Shown in pieces: positions 46,276 through 53,625 of a stretch of 64,000 nt of DNA. The DNA comes from Allonocardiopsis opalescens. Lineage in GTDB: Bacteria > Actinomycetota > Actinomycetes > Streptosporangiales > Streptosporangiaceae. A program made the translations under genes and the position numbers. The stretch lies in assembly GCF_003002095.1 (NCBI RefSeq), contig NZ_PVZC01000004.1, forward strand, positions 62,001-126,000, read 5' to 3'. Numbering within the stretch: the stretch's first letter is position 1; each line of letters starts with the position of its first letter. The notes under the pieces are model-generated. The model was given only the letters and a program-made list of their open reading frames with translations, ran no database searches and was not told where the DNA came from.

Positions 46276-47727
46276 ATGGCCGACCCCAAGGGCTTCATGA
46301 CCACCGGCCGCGAGACCCCGGCGCGCCGCCCGGTCCCGCTGCGCCTGATGGACTGGCGCGAGGTCTACGAGGACTTCGAGCCCGCCCGCCTGGAGAAGCA
46401 GGCGAGCCGCTGCATGGACTGCGGCATCCCGTTCTGCCACAACGGCTGCCCGCTGGGCAACCTGATCCCGGAGTGGAACGACCTCGTCTACCGGCACGAC
46501 TGGCGGACGGCCATCGACCGGCTGCACGCCACCAACAACTTCCCCGAGTTCACCGGGCGGCTGTGCCCGGCGCCGTGCGAGTCGGCGTGCGTGCTCGGCA
46601 TCAACTCCGACCCCGTCACCATCAAGCAGGTCGAGGTCGAGATCATCGACCGCGCCTTCGCCGAGGGCTGGGTGCGGCCCGAGCCCGCCCGGGTCCGCAC
46701 CGGCCGGCGGGTGGCCGTCGTCGGCTCGGGCCCGGCCGGGCTGGCCGCCGCCCAGCAGCTCACGCGGGCCGGCCACGAGGTCACCGTCTACGAGCGGGCC
46801 GACCGCGTCGGCGGGCTGCTGCGCTACGGCATCCCCGAGTTCAAGATGGAGAAGCGCCACCTCGACCGCAGGCTCGCCCAGATGCGCGCCGAGGGCACCG
46901 AGTTCCGGGCCGGAGTGAACGTCGGCGTCGACCTCACCGCCGCCGAACTCCGCGAGGGCCACGACGCGGTGCTGCTGGCCGGCGGCGCCACCGCCGCCCG
47001 CGAACTCCCCGTTCCCGGCCGCGAGCTCGACGGCGTGCACCAGGCCATGGAGTACCTGCCGCTGGCCAACCGGGTGCAGGAGGGCGACACCGACACCCCG
47101 GCCATCACCGCGCAGGGCAAGCACGTCATCGTCATCGGCGGCGGCGACACCGGCGCCGACTGCCTGGGCACCGCGCTGCGCCAGGGCGCCGCCTCCGTCA
47201 CCCAGCTGGAGATCATGCCCCAGCCGCCGGCCGCCCGCCCGGCCGGCCAGCCCTGGCCCACCTACCCGATGCTGTACAAGGTGACCAGCGCGCACGAAGA
47301 GGGCGGCGAGCGCGTCTACTCGGTGTCCACCACCGCCTTCCGCGGCGACGCCGCGGGCCGGGTCCGCTCCCTCGCCCTCACCGAGGTCGTCCGCACCGAC
47401 AAGGGCTTCGAGCCGGTCGAGGGCACCGAGCGGGAGATCCCCGCCGAGCTGGTGCTGCTGGCCATGGGCTTCACCGGCCCCGAGCGCCCCGGCCTGCTCA
47501 CCGACCTCGGCGTGGAGCTGGACGCCCGCGGCAACGTCGTCCGCGACAAGGACTACGCCACCACCGTCCCCGGCGTCTTCTGCGCCGGCGACATGGGCCG
47601 CGGCCAGTCGCTCATCGTGTGGGCCATCGCCGAGGGCCGCGCCGCCGCGGCCGCCGTCGACCGCCGCCTCACCGGCGACACCCTGCTGCCCGCCCCCATC
47701 CCGCCCACCGCCCGGCCCCTGGTCTGA
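46276..47727 (+). CDS. gltD: Glutamate synthase small subunit
   Basis: GltD supplies electrons from NADPH to GltB. The 483-residue flavoprotein has Fe-S cysteines in ASRCMDCGIPFCHNGCPLGN and LCPAPCESACV, an FAD motif VAVVGSGPAGLAAAQQL, an NADPH motif VIVIGGGDTGADCLG, and CAGDMGRGQSLIVWAIAEG. A strong Shine-Dalgarno, AAGGAGG, lies 8 nt before ATG 46276. A long palindrome ends the operon. Confidence 0.98.
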   Translation: MADPKGFMTTGRETPARRPVPLRLMDWREVYEDFEPARLEKQASRCMDCGIPFCHNGCPLGNLIPEWNDLVYRHDWRTAIDRLHATNNFPEFTGRLCPAPCESACVLGINSDPVTIKQVEVEIIDRAFAEGWVRPEPARVRTGRRVAVVGSGPAGLAAAQQLTRAGHEVTVYERADRVGGLLRYGIPEFKMEKRHLDRRLAQMRAEGTEFRAGVNVGVDLTAAELREGHDAVLLAGGATAARELPVPGRELDGVHQAMEYLPLANRVQEGDTDTPAITAQGKHVIVIGGGDTGADCLGTALRQGAASVTQLEIMPQPPAARPAGQPWPTYPMLYKVTSAHEEGGERVYSVSTTAFRGDAAGRVRSLALTEVVRTDKGFEPVEGTEREIPAELVLLAMGFTGPERPGLLTDLGVELDARGNVVRDKDYATTVPGVFCAGDMGRGQSLIVWAIAEGRAAAAAVDRRLTGDTLLPAPIPPTARPLV

Positions 47728-47743
47728 CCCGGCCGGTCCACCC

Positions 47744-47777
47744 GCGCCCCGGCGGCTCCGCGGAGCCGCCGGGGCGC
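47744..47777 (+). terminator. 34-bp perfect palindrome after gltD
   Basis: Arms of 16 nt (47744-47759 and 47762-47777) are exact complements with 2 nt between, 17 nt after the gltD stop. All G+C rich and no T-tract. Confidence 0.75.
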
Positions 47778-47914
47778 GCTGCGTGACGGCACCCCCGCTG
47801 AGCTGAGCACCCGCGCGCCCCGGCCGCACCGGCGGCCCGCCGCGCCCGCACGGGCGCCGCCCGCGAGCACACGGAGTGCGGATCGGCCCCGTGCGCCCGG
47901 TCGGACGCCCCCTC

Positions 47915-47920
47915 CACAAT
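47915..47920 (+). promoter_or_regulatory. Possible -10 element of the SDR operon
   Basis: CACAAT ends 7 nt before GTG 47928. The first T of the consensus is missing. No Shine-Dalgarno before the GTG. Confidence 0.35.
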
Positions 47921-47927
47921 GAGGACT

Positions 47928-48749
47928 GTGACAGGGCGCGGCGTGTTGATCACCGGCGGCTCGGGCGGAATCGGCCGGGCCGCGGTCCGGCGCTTCGCGC
48001 TCGCCGGCGACCGGGTCTGGTTCACCTACCGCACCCACCGCGCGGACGCGCTGGCCCTGGAGGCCGAACTGGCCGCGGCGGGCGCCGACGCCACCGGCCT
48101 CCCGTTCGACCAGGGCGACTGGGCCAGCCACCAGCGGCTGGCCGCCTCGCTGCCCGGACCGGTCGACGTGCTGGTCAACAACGCGGCCGTAGGCTCCAAA
48201 ACGGTCGAGCGCCACGTCCCCGGCCCCGCCGAGGAGCGCGACGCCGCCTTCATGCGGATCAACACCGTCGGCCCGCTCTGGCTGATCCGCCAGCTGCTGC
48301 CCGCCATGCGCGAACGCGGCCGCGGCACGATCATCAACATCGCCAGCGTCGGCGGGGGAGTGGCCGCCTTCCCCGGCTTCCACCTCGCCGACGGCATGAG
48401 CAAGGCCGCCCTGGCCTACCTGACCAGGCAGCTGGCCGCCGAACTGGCCCACGAGGGCGTCGACGTCTTCGCGATCTGCCCCGGCGCCGTGGACACCCCG
48501 ATGCTGGCCGCCAGCACCCTGGACGCGCTGGACGCCGCAGAGCGCGCCGAGCTGGTCGGGCGGCTGCCCAAGGGGCGGCTGATCGAGCCCGAGGAGATCG
48601 CCGAACTGGTCTGGTGGCTGGCCGGAGACGCGGCGCGGGTGCTGCACGGCGCCGTGCTCGACGCCTCGCTGGGCCTCGGCGTCCACCCCGGGCTGCTCAC
48701 CGGAAGGGCCGCGACCGGCCGCGACACCACCCGCGGGAGCACAGGCTGA
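47928..48749 (+). CDS. SDR-family protein lacking the catalytic Tyr
   Basis: The 273-residue Rossmann protein has the cofactor motif VLITGGSGGIGRAAV, NNAA at residues 84-87 and Ser140 in INIASVGGG. The YxxxK motif is altered: Lys159 is present, but the position of the Tyr is Asp155 (LADGMSKAALAYL). So it is either an atypical reductase or a cofactor-binding protein without normal SDR chemistry. It is the first gene of a four-gene operon with an ACS-like enzyme, a diiron oxygenase and a TDO-family gene. GTG 47928 is inferred from promoter spacing; ATG 47919 is the alternative. Confidence 0.85.
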   Translation: MTGRGVLITGGSGGIGRAAVRRFALAGDRVWFTYRTHRADALALEAELAAAGADATGLPFDQGDWASHQRLAASLPGPVDVLVNNAAVGSKTVERHVPGPAEERDAAFMRINTVGPLWLIRQLLPAMRERGRGTIINIASVGGGVAAFPGFHLADGMSKAALAYLTRQLAAELAHEGVDVFAICPGAVDTPMLAASTLDALDAAERAELVGRLPKGRLIEPEEIAELVWWLAGDAARVLHGAVLDASLGLGVHPGLLTGRAATGRDTTRGSTG

Positions 48750-50035
48750 TGGTCTCCAAGCGCGCCGCCGAACTCGCGGCCGACACCCCGGCCATCGCGG
48801 TCGCCCACCTGGCCGCCGAGGCCGACCCCTACCACCCCGAGCGCAACCCCGGCGGCTACCTCAACCTGGGCACCGCCGAGAACCGGCTGGTGTGGGACCT
48901 GCTGGAGCCCCGGGTCGCCGCCGCCCGCCGGGTGCGGCCCGAGGACGTCCGCTACGCGCCGCTGTACGGCACCGCCGCCCTGCGCGAGGCCGCGGCGCCG
49001 CTGCTCGCCGCCACCTGGCGCAGCCCGGTCGACCCCGAGAACCTCGTGGTCGTCAGCGGCGCGACCGCCGCGCTGGACATCATCGCCAGCGTGCTGTGCG
49101 ACCCCGGCGACGCCCTGGTGGTGCCCGCCCCCTACTACGGCGCGCTCCCGCTCGACCTGTGCGGGCGCTCGGGCGCGCGGCTGCTCCCGGCGCCGCTGTC
49201 CGCCGCCGACGGCTTCCGGCTCGACCCCGGCGCCGTCGACCGGGCGCTCGCCGAAGCCCGCGCCGAGGGACTGACCGCGCGGGCCGTGGTGCTCACCTCC
49301 CCGTGCAACCCCACCGGCAACGTGCACCCGCCCGCCGTGCTGCGCGCCTGCCTGGAGGTGGCCGAGCGGCACGGCGTCGACGTCATCGCCGACGAGATCT
49401 ACGCGAACTCCGTGTACGGCCCCGACACCTTCACCAGCCTGCTCGACCCGCGCGTGCGCGAGGGCGGTACCGTGCGCGTGCACACGGTGTGGGGCTTCGC
49501 CAAGGACTTCGGCCTGTCCGGACTCAAGGCCGGCGTGCTGCACACCGAGGACCCCGAGGTGCTCGCCGCGGCCCGCGCCCTGGCCTACTTCGCTCCGGTG
49601 TCCACCGACACCCAGGCGCTGCTGAGCGCCCTGCTGGCCGACGGGCCGTGGGCGGCGGACTTCCTGGACCGCAACCGGGACCGGCTGGCCCGCTCCTACC
49701 GCCACGCCGCCGACACCCTGGCCGCCCACGGCGTAGGGCACGTCCCCGCCTCCGGCGGCTTCTCGATCTGGACCGACCTGCGGCCCTGGCTCGCCGGGGG
49801 CGGCTTCGGCGCCGAGCACGCCCTGTGGCAGCGGATCTGGGAGCGCACCCGGGTCAACCTGCTGCCCGGCCAGGTGTTCGGCTCCCCGGAACCGGGCTGG
49901 TTCCGCATCTGCCACACCACCGACCCCGCCGTGGTGCGCGACGCCCTCACCCGCCTCGGGCGGCTGCTGGAGTCGGTCGGCGCGCCCTCCCGGCCGGCGG
50001 GCGCCGGCCGGGCCACACACCCGCCACGACCGTGA
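48749..50035 (+). CDS. ACC-synthase-like PLP-dependent aminotransferase
   Basis: The 428-residue fold-type I enzyme resembles ACC synthases and related class I aminotransferases. It has LGTAENRLVWDLLEPR near the start, NPTG in VLTSPCNPTGNVHPP, DEIYANSVY (Asp215 to Tyr223), the PLP Lys252 in WGFAKDFGLSGLKAG, and the carboxylate-binding Arg in GWFRICHTTD. It could transaminate, or eliminate from, an amino acid made by its neighbours. It overlaps the SDR stop by one base (TGATG), and the N-oxygenase starts 10 nt after it. The substrate is unknown. Confidence 0.87.
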   Translation: MVSKRAAELAADTPAIAVAHLAAEADPYHPERNPGGYLNLGTAENRLVWDLLEPRVAAARRVRPEDVRYAPLYGTAALREAAAPLLAATWRSPVDPENLVVVSGATAALDIIASVLCDPGDALVVPAPYYGALPLDLCGRSGARLLPAPLSAADGFRLDPGAVDRALAEARAEGLTARAVVLTSPCNPTGNVHPPAVLRACLEVAERHGVDVIADEIYANSVYGPDTFTSLLDPRVREGGTVRVHTVWGFAKDFGLSGLKAGVLHTEDPEVLAAARALAYFAPVSTDTQALLSALLADGPWAADFLDRNRDRLARSYRHAADTLAAHGVGHVPASGGFSIWTDLRPWLAGGGFGAEHALWQRIWERTRVNLLPGQVFGSPEPGWFRICHTTDPAVVRDALTRLGRLLESVGAPSRPAGAGRATHPPRP

Positions 50036-50045
50036 GGAGCCCATC

Positions 50046-51005
50046 GTGCCCGACAAGCACCGGCCGTCGGCCGCCCCCGGCCCGCTCGACCACTGGTACC
50101 ACTCCGCAGGAGTGCGCACCGGAGTGCGCCGCATGTTCCACGACGAGACCGACCAGGGCAAGGTGTTCTATCCGGAGCGGCTGGTGCCCTACCTGGACCA
50201 CGAGGCCGTCCGGGACCTGCCGCCCGAACTGCGCCGCGAGCTGGCGGTGCGCCACCTCTACCAGTTCCTGCTCTCCACCACCCACCTGGAGAGCCGCATC
50301 GTCAACCGCGCCGCCGAGCGGATCGCCAACGGCCGCTCCGGCCTGGACTTACCCAGATCCGCGCAGCTGGACGCGTTCAAGGTCTACTGCGACGAGGGCT
50401 ACCACGCCCTCTACAGCCTCGACCTGGCCGACCAGGTCTCGGCGGTCACCGGCATCGCCATCCCGGACTGGGACTTCGGCGGCTTCGTCGACCGGCTGGA
50501 GGAGACCGGCGCCCGGATGCTGCCCGACCACCCCCGGCTGGTCCCGCTGCTCCAGTGCACGGTGTTCGAGACCCTGGTGACGGCCGTCCTCAACGAGGTG
50601 CCCAACGACCCCGACGTGGTCACCACCGTCCGCGACATCACCCGCGACCACGCCAAGGACGAAGGCCACCACCACCGCTTCTTCTCCGCCTTCTTCCACG
50701 AGCTGTGGGCCCAGCTGGACCCCTCGCTGCGCGGCCCCGTGGCGCGCACCATGCCCGCCCTGATCGAGAGCTGCCTGGTGTGGGACGTCGGCCCGGTCCG
50801 CTCCTCCCTGGTGCTGGCCGGCCTGGACGCGTCCACCGCCGCCGCCGTGGCCGACGACTGCTACGGCGGCGACAGCGGACGCGACCGGATGCGCGACATC
50901 TGCCGCGCCACCGTCAAGACCTGCCGCTCGGCCGGAGTGCTCGACGTGCCCGGCGCCGAGGATGCCTTCGCCGAGCGCGGCCTGATCGCCGGGGAGCGGC
51001 CGTGA
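50046..51005 (+). CDS. AurF-type diiron N-oxygenase
   Basis: AurF oxidises an aromatic amine to a nitro group with a diiron centre. In this 319-residue homologue all seven AurF metal ligands have counterparts: Glu82 (THLESRIV), Glu117 and His120 (DEGYHALYS), Glu175 (VFETLVTAV), and His202, Glu206 and His209 (DHAKDEGHHHRFF). Spacings follow AurF (E101, E136, H139, E196, H223, E227, H230 as I remember them) with only a 2-residue difference in one loop. So N-oxygenation is likely; the amine is unknown. It overlaps the TDO-family gene by 4 nt, which suggests a shared pathway. Confidence 0.88.
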   Translation: MPDKHRPSAAPGPLDHWYHSAGVRTGVRRMFHDETDQGKVFYPERLVPYLDHEAVRDLPPELRRELAVRHLYQFLLSTTHLESRIVNRAAERIANGRSGLDLPRSAQLDAFKVYCDEGYHALYSLDLADQVSAVTGIAIPDWDFGGFVDRLEETGARMLPDHPRLVPLLQCTVFETLVTAVLNEVPNDPDVVTTVRDITRDHAKDEGHHHRFFSAFFHELWAQLDPSLRGPVARTMPALIESCLVWDVGPVRSSLVLAGLDASTAAAVADDCYGGDSGRDRMRDICRATVKTCRSAGVLDVPGAEDAFAERGLIAGERP

Positions 51006-51769
51006 GCGCCCCGAGCCCGTCGCCCACCTACGGCGGCTACCTGGAACTGCCCGAACTGCTCGAACTCCAGCACCCCCTGGCCGCGCCCGCCGTCCACGAC
51101 GAACTGCTGTTCATCACCGTGCAGCAGGCGTGCGAGCTGTGGTTCAAGCAGATGCTGGCCGAGCTGACCGACGCCCGCGACCTCATGGTGGACGGCGACG
51201 CCTACCGCGCCCGCAAGCGGCTGGAGCGGTGCGTGCGCGTCGAGCGGGTCCTGACCGAGCAGTTCGACGTGCTCGACACCATGGAACCGCAGGACTTCGC
51301 CGGCTTCCGCGGCGCACTGGGCAAGGGCAACGGGGGCCAGTCGGCCCAGTTCTGGGAGATCACCCTGCTGTCGGGGCGCAAGGACCGCCGCTTCCTGGAC
51401 CGGCCCTGGTACACCGAGGACGAGCGCAAGCGCCTGCAGCGGCGCTTCAACGAGCACAGCCTGTGGGACGGCTTCCTCGCGGTGCTGCGCCGGGCCGGGT
51501 TCCCGACACAGCACCGCGACCAGCGCTTCGCCGCCTACCACCGGATCGCCGCCCGCGGCGCCGAGCACCACGCCCTGTGGGAGCTGGCCGAGGCCCTGGT
51601 CTCCCACGACCAGGCCTGGTGCCTGTGGCAGGCCCGGCACCTGATGAACGTGCACCGCCAGATCGGCGCCAAGCAGGGCACCGGCGGATCCAGCGGCGCG
51701 TCCTTCCTGGAGGCGCAGCAGCGCGCCAGGTTCTACCCCGAATTGTGGGATCTGCGTACGGGGCTGTGA
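51002..51769 (+). CDS. Tryptophan 2,3-dioxygenase-family haem protein with altered active site
   Basis: The 255-residue protein matches bacterial TDO: TYGGYLELPELLELQHPL, HDELLFITVQQACELWFKQ, GFRGALG and QIGAKQGTGGSSGASFL. Against Xanthomonas TDO, the haem-ligand His240 is kept (His213 in ARHLMNVH), as are Arg117 (Arg103), Tyr27 (Tyr13) and Thr254 (Thr227). His55 is replaced by Gln41 and Tyr113 by Phe99. TDO opens the indole ring of tryptophan to N-formylkynurenine. The changes may shift chemistry or substrate, as in other haem-dependent aromatic oxygenases. GTG 51002 overlaps the N-oxygenase stop. Confidence 0.87.
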   Translation: MSAPSPSPTYGGYLELPELLELQHPLAAPAVHDELLFITVQQACELWFKQMLAELTDARDLMVDGDAYRARKRLERCVRVERVLTEQFDVLDTMEPQDFAGFRGALGKGNGGQSAQFWEITLLSGRKDRRFLDRPWYTEDERKRLQRRFNEHSLWDGFLAVLRRAGFPTQHRDQRFAAYHRIAARGAEHHALWELAEALVSHDQAWCLWQARHLMNVHRQIGAKQGTGGSSGASFLEAQQRARFYPELWDLRTGL

Positions 51770-51771
51770 GC

Positions 51772-51810
51772 CGGCCGGTCCCCGCCGCCGGGCGCGGCGG
51801 GGACCGGCCG
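51772..51810. terminator. 16-bp stem-loop between the TDO-family and formamidase genes
   Basis: Perfect arms 51772-51787 and 51795-51810 with a 7-nt loop. It begins 3 nt after the TDO-family stop and lies 12 nt from the end of the convergent gene, so it can terminate both. Confidence 0.72.
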
Positions 51811-51821
51811 CCGCGGCCCTG

Positions 51822-52703
51822 TCAGCCCCCGGCCAGCTGCCCGCGGACCGCAGCGCCGAGTTCGGTGGCCGGGTCGCCCAGGTCGTAGGGCAGGTCGAAG
51901 TGGTTGCGGCCGCGGCCCACCACCTCCACCGGGTCCGCGCCCGCCGAGCGCAGCGCCGCCGCCATCTCGTCGTGCTGGCGGACGAACTCCGGCGTCTCGT
52001 TCTCCCCGCGGGCGATGACCACCGGCGGCAGCACCTCGGGGATCGGCAGCCAGCGCGGGCTGTTGCGCAGGGCGTCGGCGAGACTCAGCGCCAGCGCCTC
52101 GTTGACATAGGTGTGGCTGACCGGCTCCAGGTCGTACACCCCGCTCAGCAGCGCCACCCCCGCGACCGGACCGGCCTCCGGCAAGCCGCGGCGCGCCCGG
52201 TCGGGTGTCAGCGCCATCGCCGCCAGATGGGCACCGGCCGACGAACCCGCCAGGTGGACCCGGCGGGGATCGACCCCCAGGCGCGGCGCCTGCCCGACCA
52301 GCCACCGCACCGCGCGGCGCACCATCGCCACGATCTCGTCCAGCCGGTGGGCGGGCGCCAGCCCGTAGTCCAGCGCGGCGAAGGCCGTGCCCTGCGCCAG
52401 GAACCCCGGAGCGCAGAAGGCCGACTCGTCCTTGCTCAGCTCCTGCCAGTAGCCCCCGTGCACGTAGACCAGCACGGGGGCGCCCGGCCGCTCGGCCGGG
52501 AAGAAGTCCAGCCGCTCCGCCGGGGACGGGCCGTAGCGCAGCCCGGCCAGCACCCGGTGCGTCCGGCGGGCATGCGCGCTGAGCCGCGCGTACTCATCCA
52601 GGTAGCGCCGAATGTCCGGGACCGTCACGCTGGGCGAGTACAGGCGGTCCAAGGCCGCCCGGTCCCAACCGCGGTAGACGCCGCCGGCCGCCGTGTTCGC
52701 CAT
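51822..52703 (-). CDS. Kynurenine formamidase-like alpha/beta hydrolase
   Basis: The 293-residue hydrolase has the oxyanion motif HGGYW in VYVHGGYWQELSKDESAF, which matches animal kynurenine formamidase (HGGYWQ followed by SKDESAF). The nucleophile Ser is in LAGSSAGAHLAA and the catalytic His in RNHFDLPYDL. This enzyme family removes the formyl group of N-formylkynurenine, the product of TDO. It is convergent with the TDO-family gene, so it is not in the same transcript, but function and position fit. ATG 52703 is chosen because GGAG precedes it by 6 nt. Confidence 0.85.
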   Translation of the reverse strand: MANTAAGGVYRGWDRAALDRLYSPSVTVPDIRRYLDEYARLSAHARRTHRVLAGLRYGPSPAERLDFFPAERPGAPVLVYVHGGYWQELSKDESAFCAPGFLAQGTAFAALDYGLAPAHRLDEIVAMVRRAVRWLVGQAPRLGVDPRRVHLAGSSAGAHLAAMALTPDRARRGLPEAGPVAGVALLSGVYDLEPVSHTYVNEALALSLADALRNSPRWLPIPEVLPPVVIARGENETPEFVRQHDEMAAALRSAGADPVEVVGRGRNHFDLPYDLGDPATELGAAVRGQLAGG

Positions 52704-52823
52704 CGCCCACTCCGTTGCTGTCGGCATCGCCCCTGGTCCGAGCCTTCGTGCGCCGACCGCGCCCGCGTTGCGCGGCCTCAGGCCGGACGCGCGTCGATCC
52801 GCTCCATTCCGAATGCCTCGACA

Positions 52824-52967
52824 ATGGCGATCGGAATCACATTCGCAGAGACCGATTGGAATGGGAATGTGGACTTGACGATGTCGAACCTGAGTGGACC
52901 ATGGCTCACATATCGTTATCTTGAAACGCAAGATGGATTTGCTCACGGCTTTGAGCTGCTGCTATGA
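52824..52967 (+). CDS. Orphan 47-residue ORF in the A+T-rich patch
   Basis: The frame reads MAIGITFAETDWNGNVDL then TMSNLSGPWLTYRYLE and ends DGFAHGFELLL. Its composition looks protein-like, and codon use is unlike that of the neighbours (A- and T-ending codons). No Shine-Dalgarno and no known family. It may be a transferred small gene or the 3' end of a lost one. Confidence 0.3.
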   Translation: MAIGITFAETDWNGNVDLTMSNLSGPWLTYRYLETQDGFAHGFELLL

Positions 52968-53109
52968 AGGAAATTGCGCTCCTGTCGAAAACCGGTACGA
53001 GAGGTCCGGTCGACCTTTGCGTCGGCGTATCGAACGGCGCGGAGCGGGTGCGCGGGCACGCCGCCGCTGCGGGCGCGGGCGCCTGAAGGCCAGGCGGCCC
53101 GGCGGCGCC

Positions 53110-53115
53110 TAGCGT
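53110..53115 (+). promoter_or_regulatory. -10 element of the DUF2784 gene
   Basis: TAGCGT ends 7 nt before GTG 53123. An upstream in-frame GTG at 53114 overlaps the element and is rejected. Confidence 0.5.
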
Positions 53116-53122
53116 GGGCGGT

Positions 53123-53485
53123 GTGGGGTACCGACTGCTGGCCGACGCGGCGATGGTCGCGCACGCCGCGTTCCTGGCCTTCGTCGTCTTCGGCGGCTTC
53201 GCCGCCTGGCGGTGGCCGGCGCTGATCGTGCCGCACCTGCTGTGCGCGGCCTACGGCCTGGGCATCATCGTGATCGGCTGGGACTGCCCGCTCACCTGGG
53301 TGGAGGACTGGGCCCGCCGCCGGGCCGGGCAGGCCGGACTCACCGAGGGCTTCATCGACACCTACCTGACCGGCGTCGTCTACCCGGAGCGGTACCTGGT
53401 GCACGTGCGGGTGGCGGCCGGGGCGGTGGTGGCCGCGTCCTGGCTCGGCTGGTACCTGCTGCTGCGCCGCCGCCGCGCCGGCTGA
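53123..53485 (+). CDS. DUF2784 membrane protein
   Basis: A 120-residue protein with four hydrophobic segments and the family pattern GWDCPLTWVEDWARRRAG, then GFIDTYLTGVVYPERYL. No function is known. The start is set by the leaderless spacing. A hairpin with a short T-run follows the stop. Confidence 0.85.
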   Translation: MGYRLLADAAMVAHAAFLAFVVFGGFAAWRWPALIVPHLLCAAYGLGIIVIGWDCPLTWVEDWARRRAGQAGLTEGFIDTYLTGVVYPERYLVHVRVAAGAVVAASWLGWYLLLRRRRAG

Positions 53486-53505
53486 GGGGGAAGGCACCCC
53501 CCTTT
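53485..53505 (+). terminator. Hairpin with T-run after the DUF2784 gene
   Basis: GGGGG (53485-53489), 6-nt loop, CCCCC (53496-53500), then CTTTTC. The only hairpin in the window with a T-tract. Confidence 0.55.
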
Positions 53506-53625
53506 TCCGGCCTCCGGCCCGATGCGTGACATATCAGGCGCCGGGTGCGACAATCCGGTCGCGGCGTGGCCGCACGATCACGCTTCGACGCGGCCCGGCC
53601 GGCCGCCGGGCCCCCGGGGGAGCGC

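Larger units (their letters stand above)
52704..53122. other. Intergenic region with an A+T-rich patch
   Basis: About 420 nt. From roughly 52805 to 52990 the G+C content falls to near 50 percent, far below the window. It must hold the minus-strand promoter of the formamidase gene, but no clear element was found. It also holds the short plus-strand ORF listed separately and, at 53110, the -10 element of the next gene. Confidence 0.5.

Noticed and set aside
47744-47777. Large palindrome after gltD as an attachment or recombination site
   Set aside because: No integrase, no direct repeats and no change in composition nearby; a terminator explains it.
47919-47930. ATG 47919 as the SDR start
   Set aside because: It overlaps the likely -10 element and has no Shine-Dalgarno; GTG 47928 fits the leaderless spacing. 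The choice is not certain.
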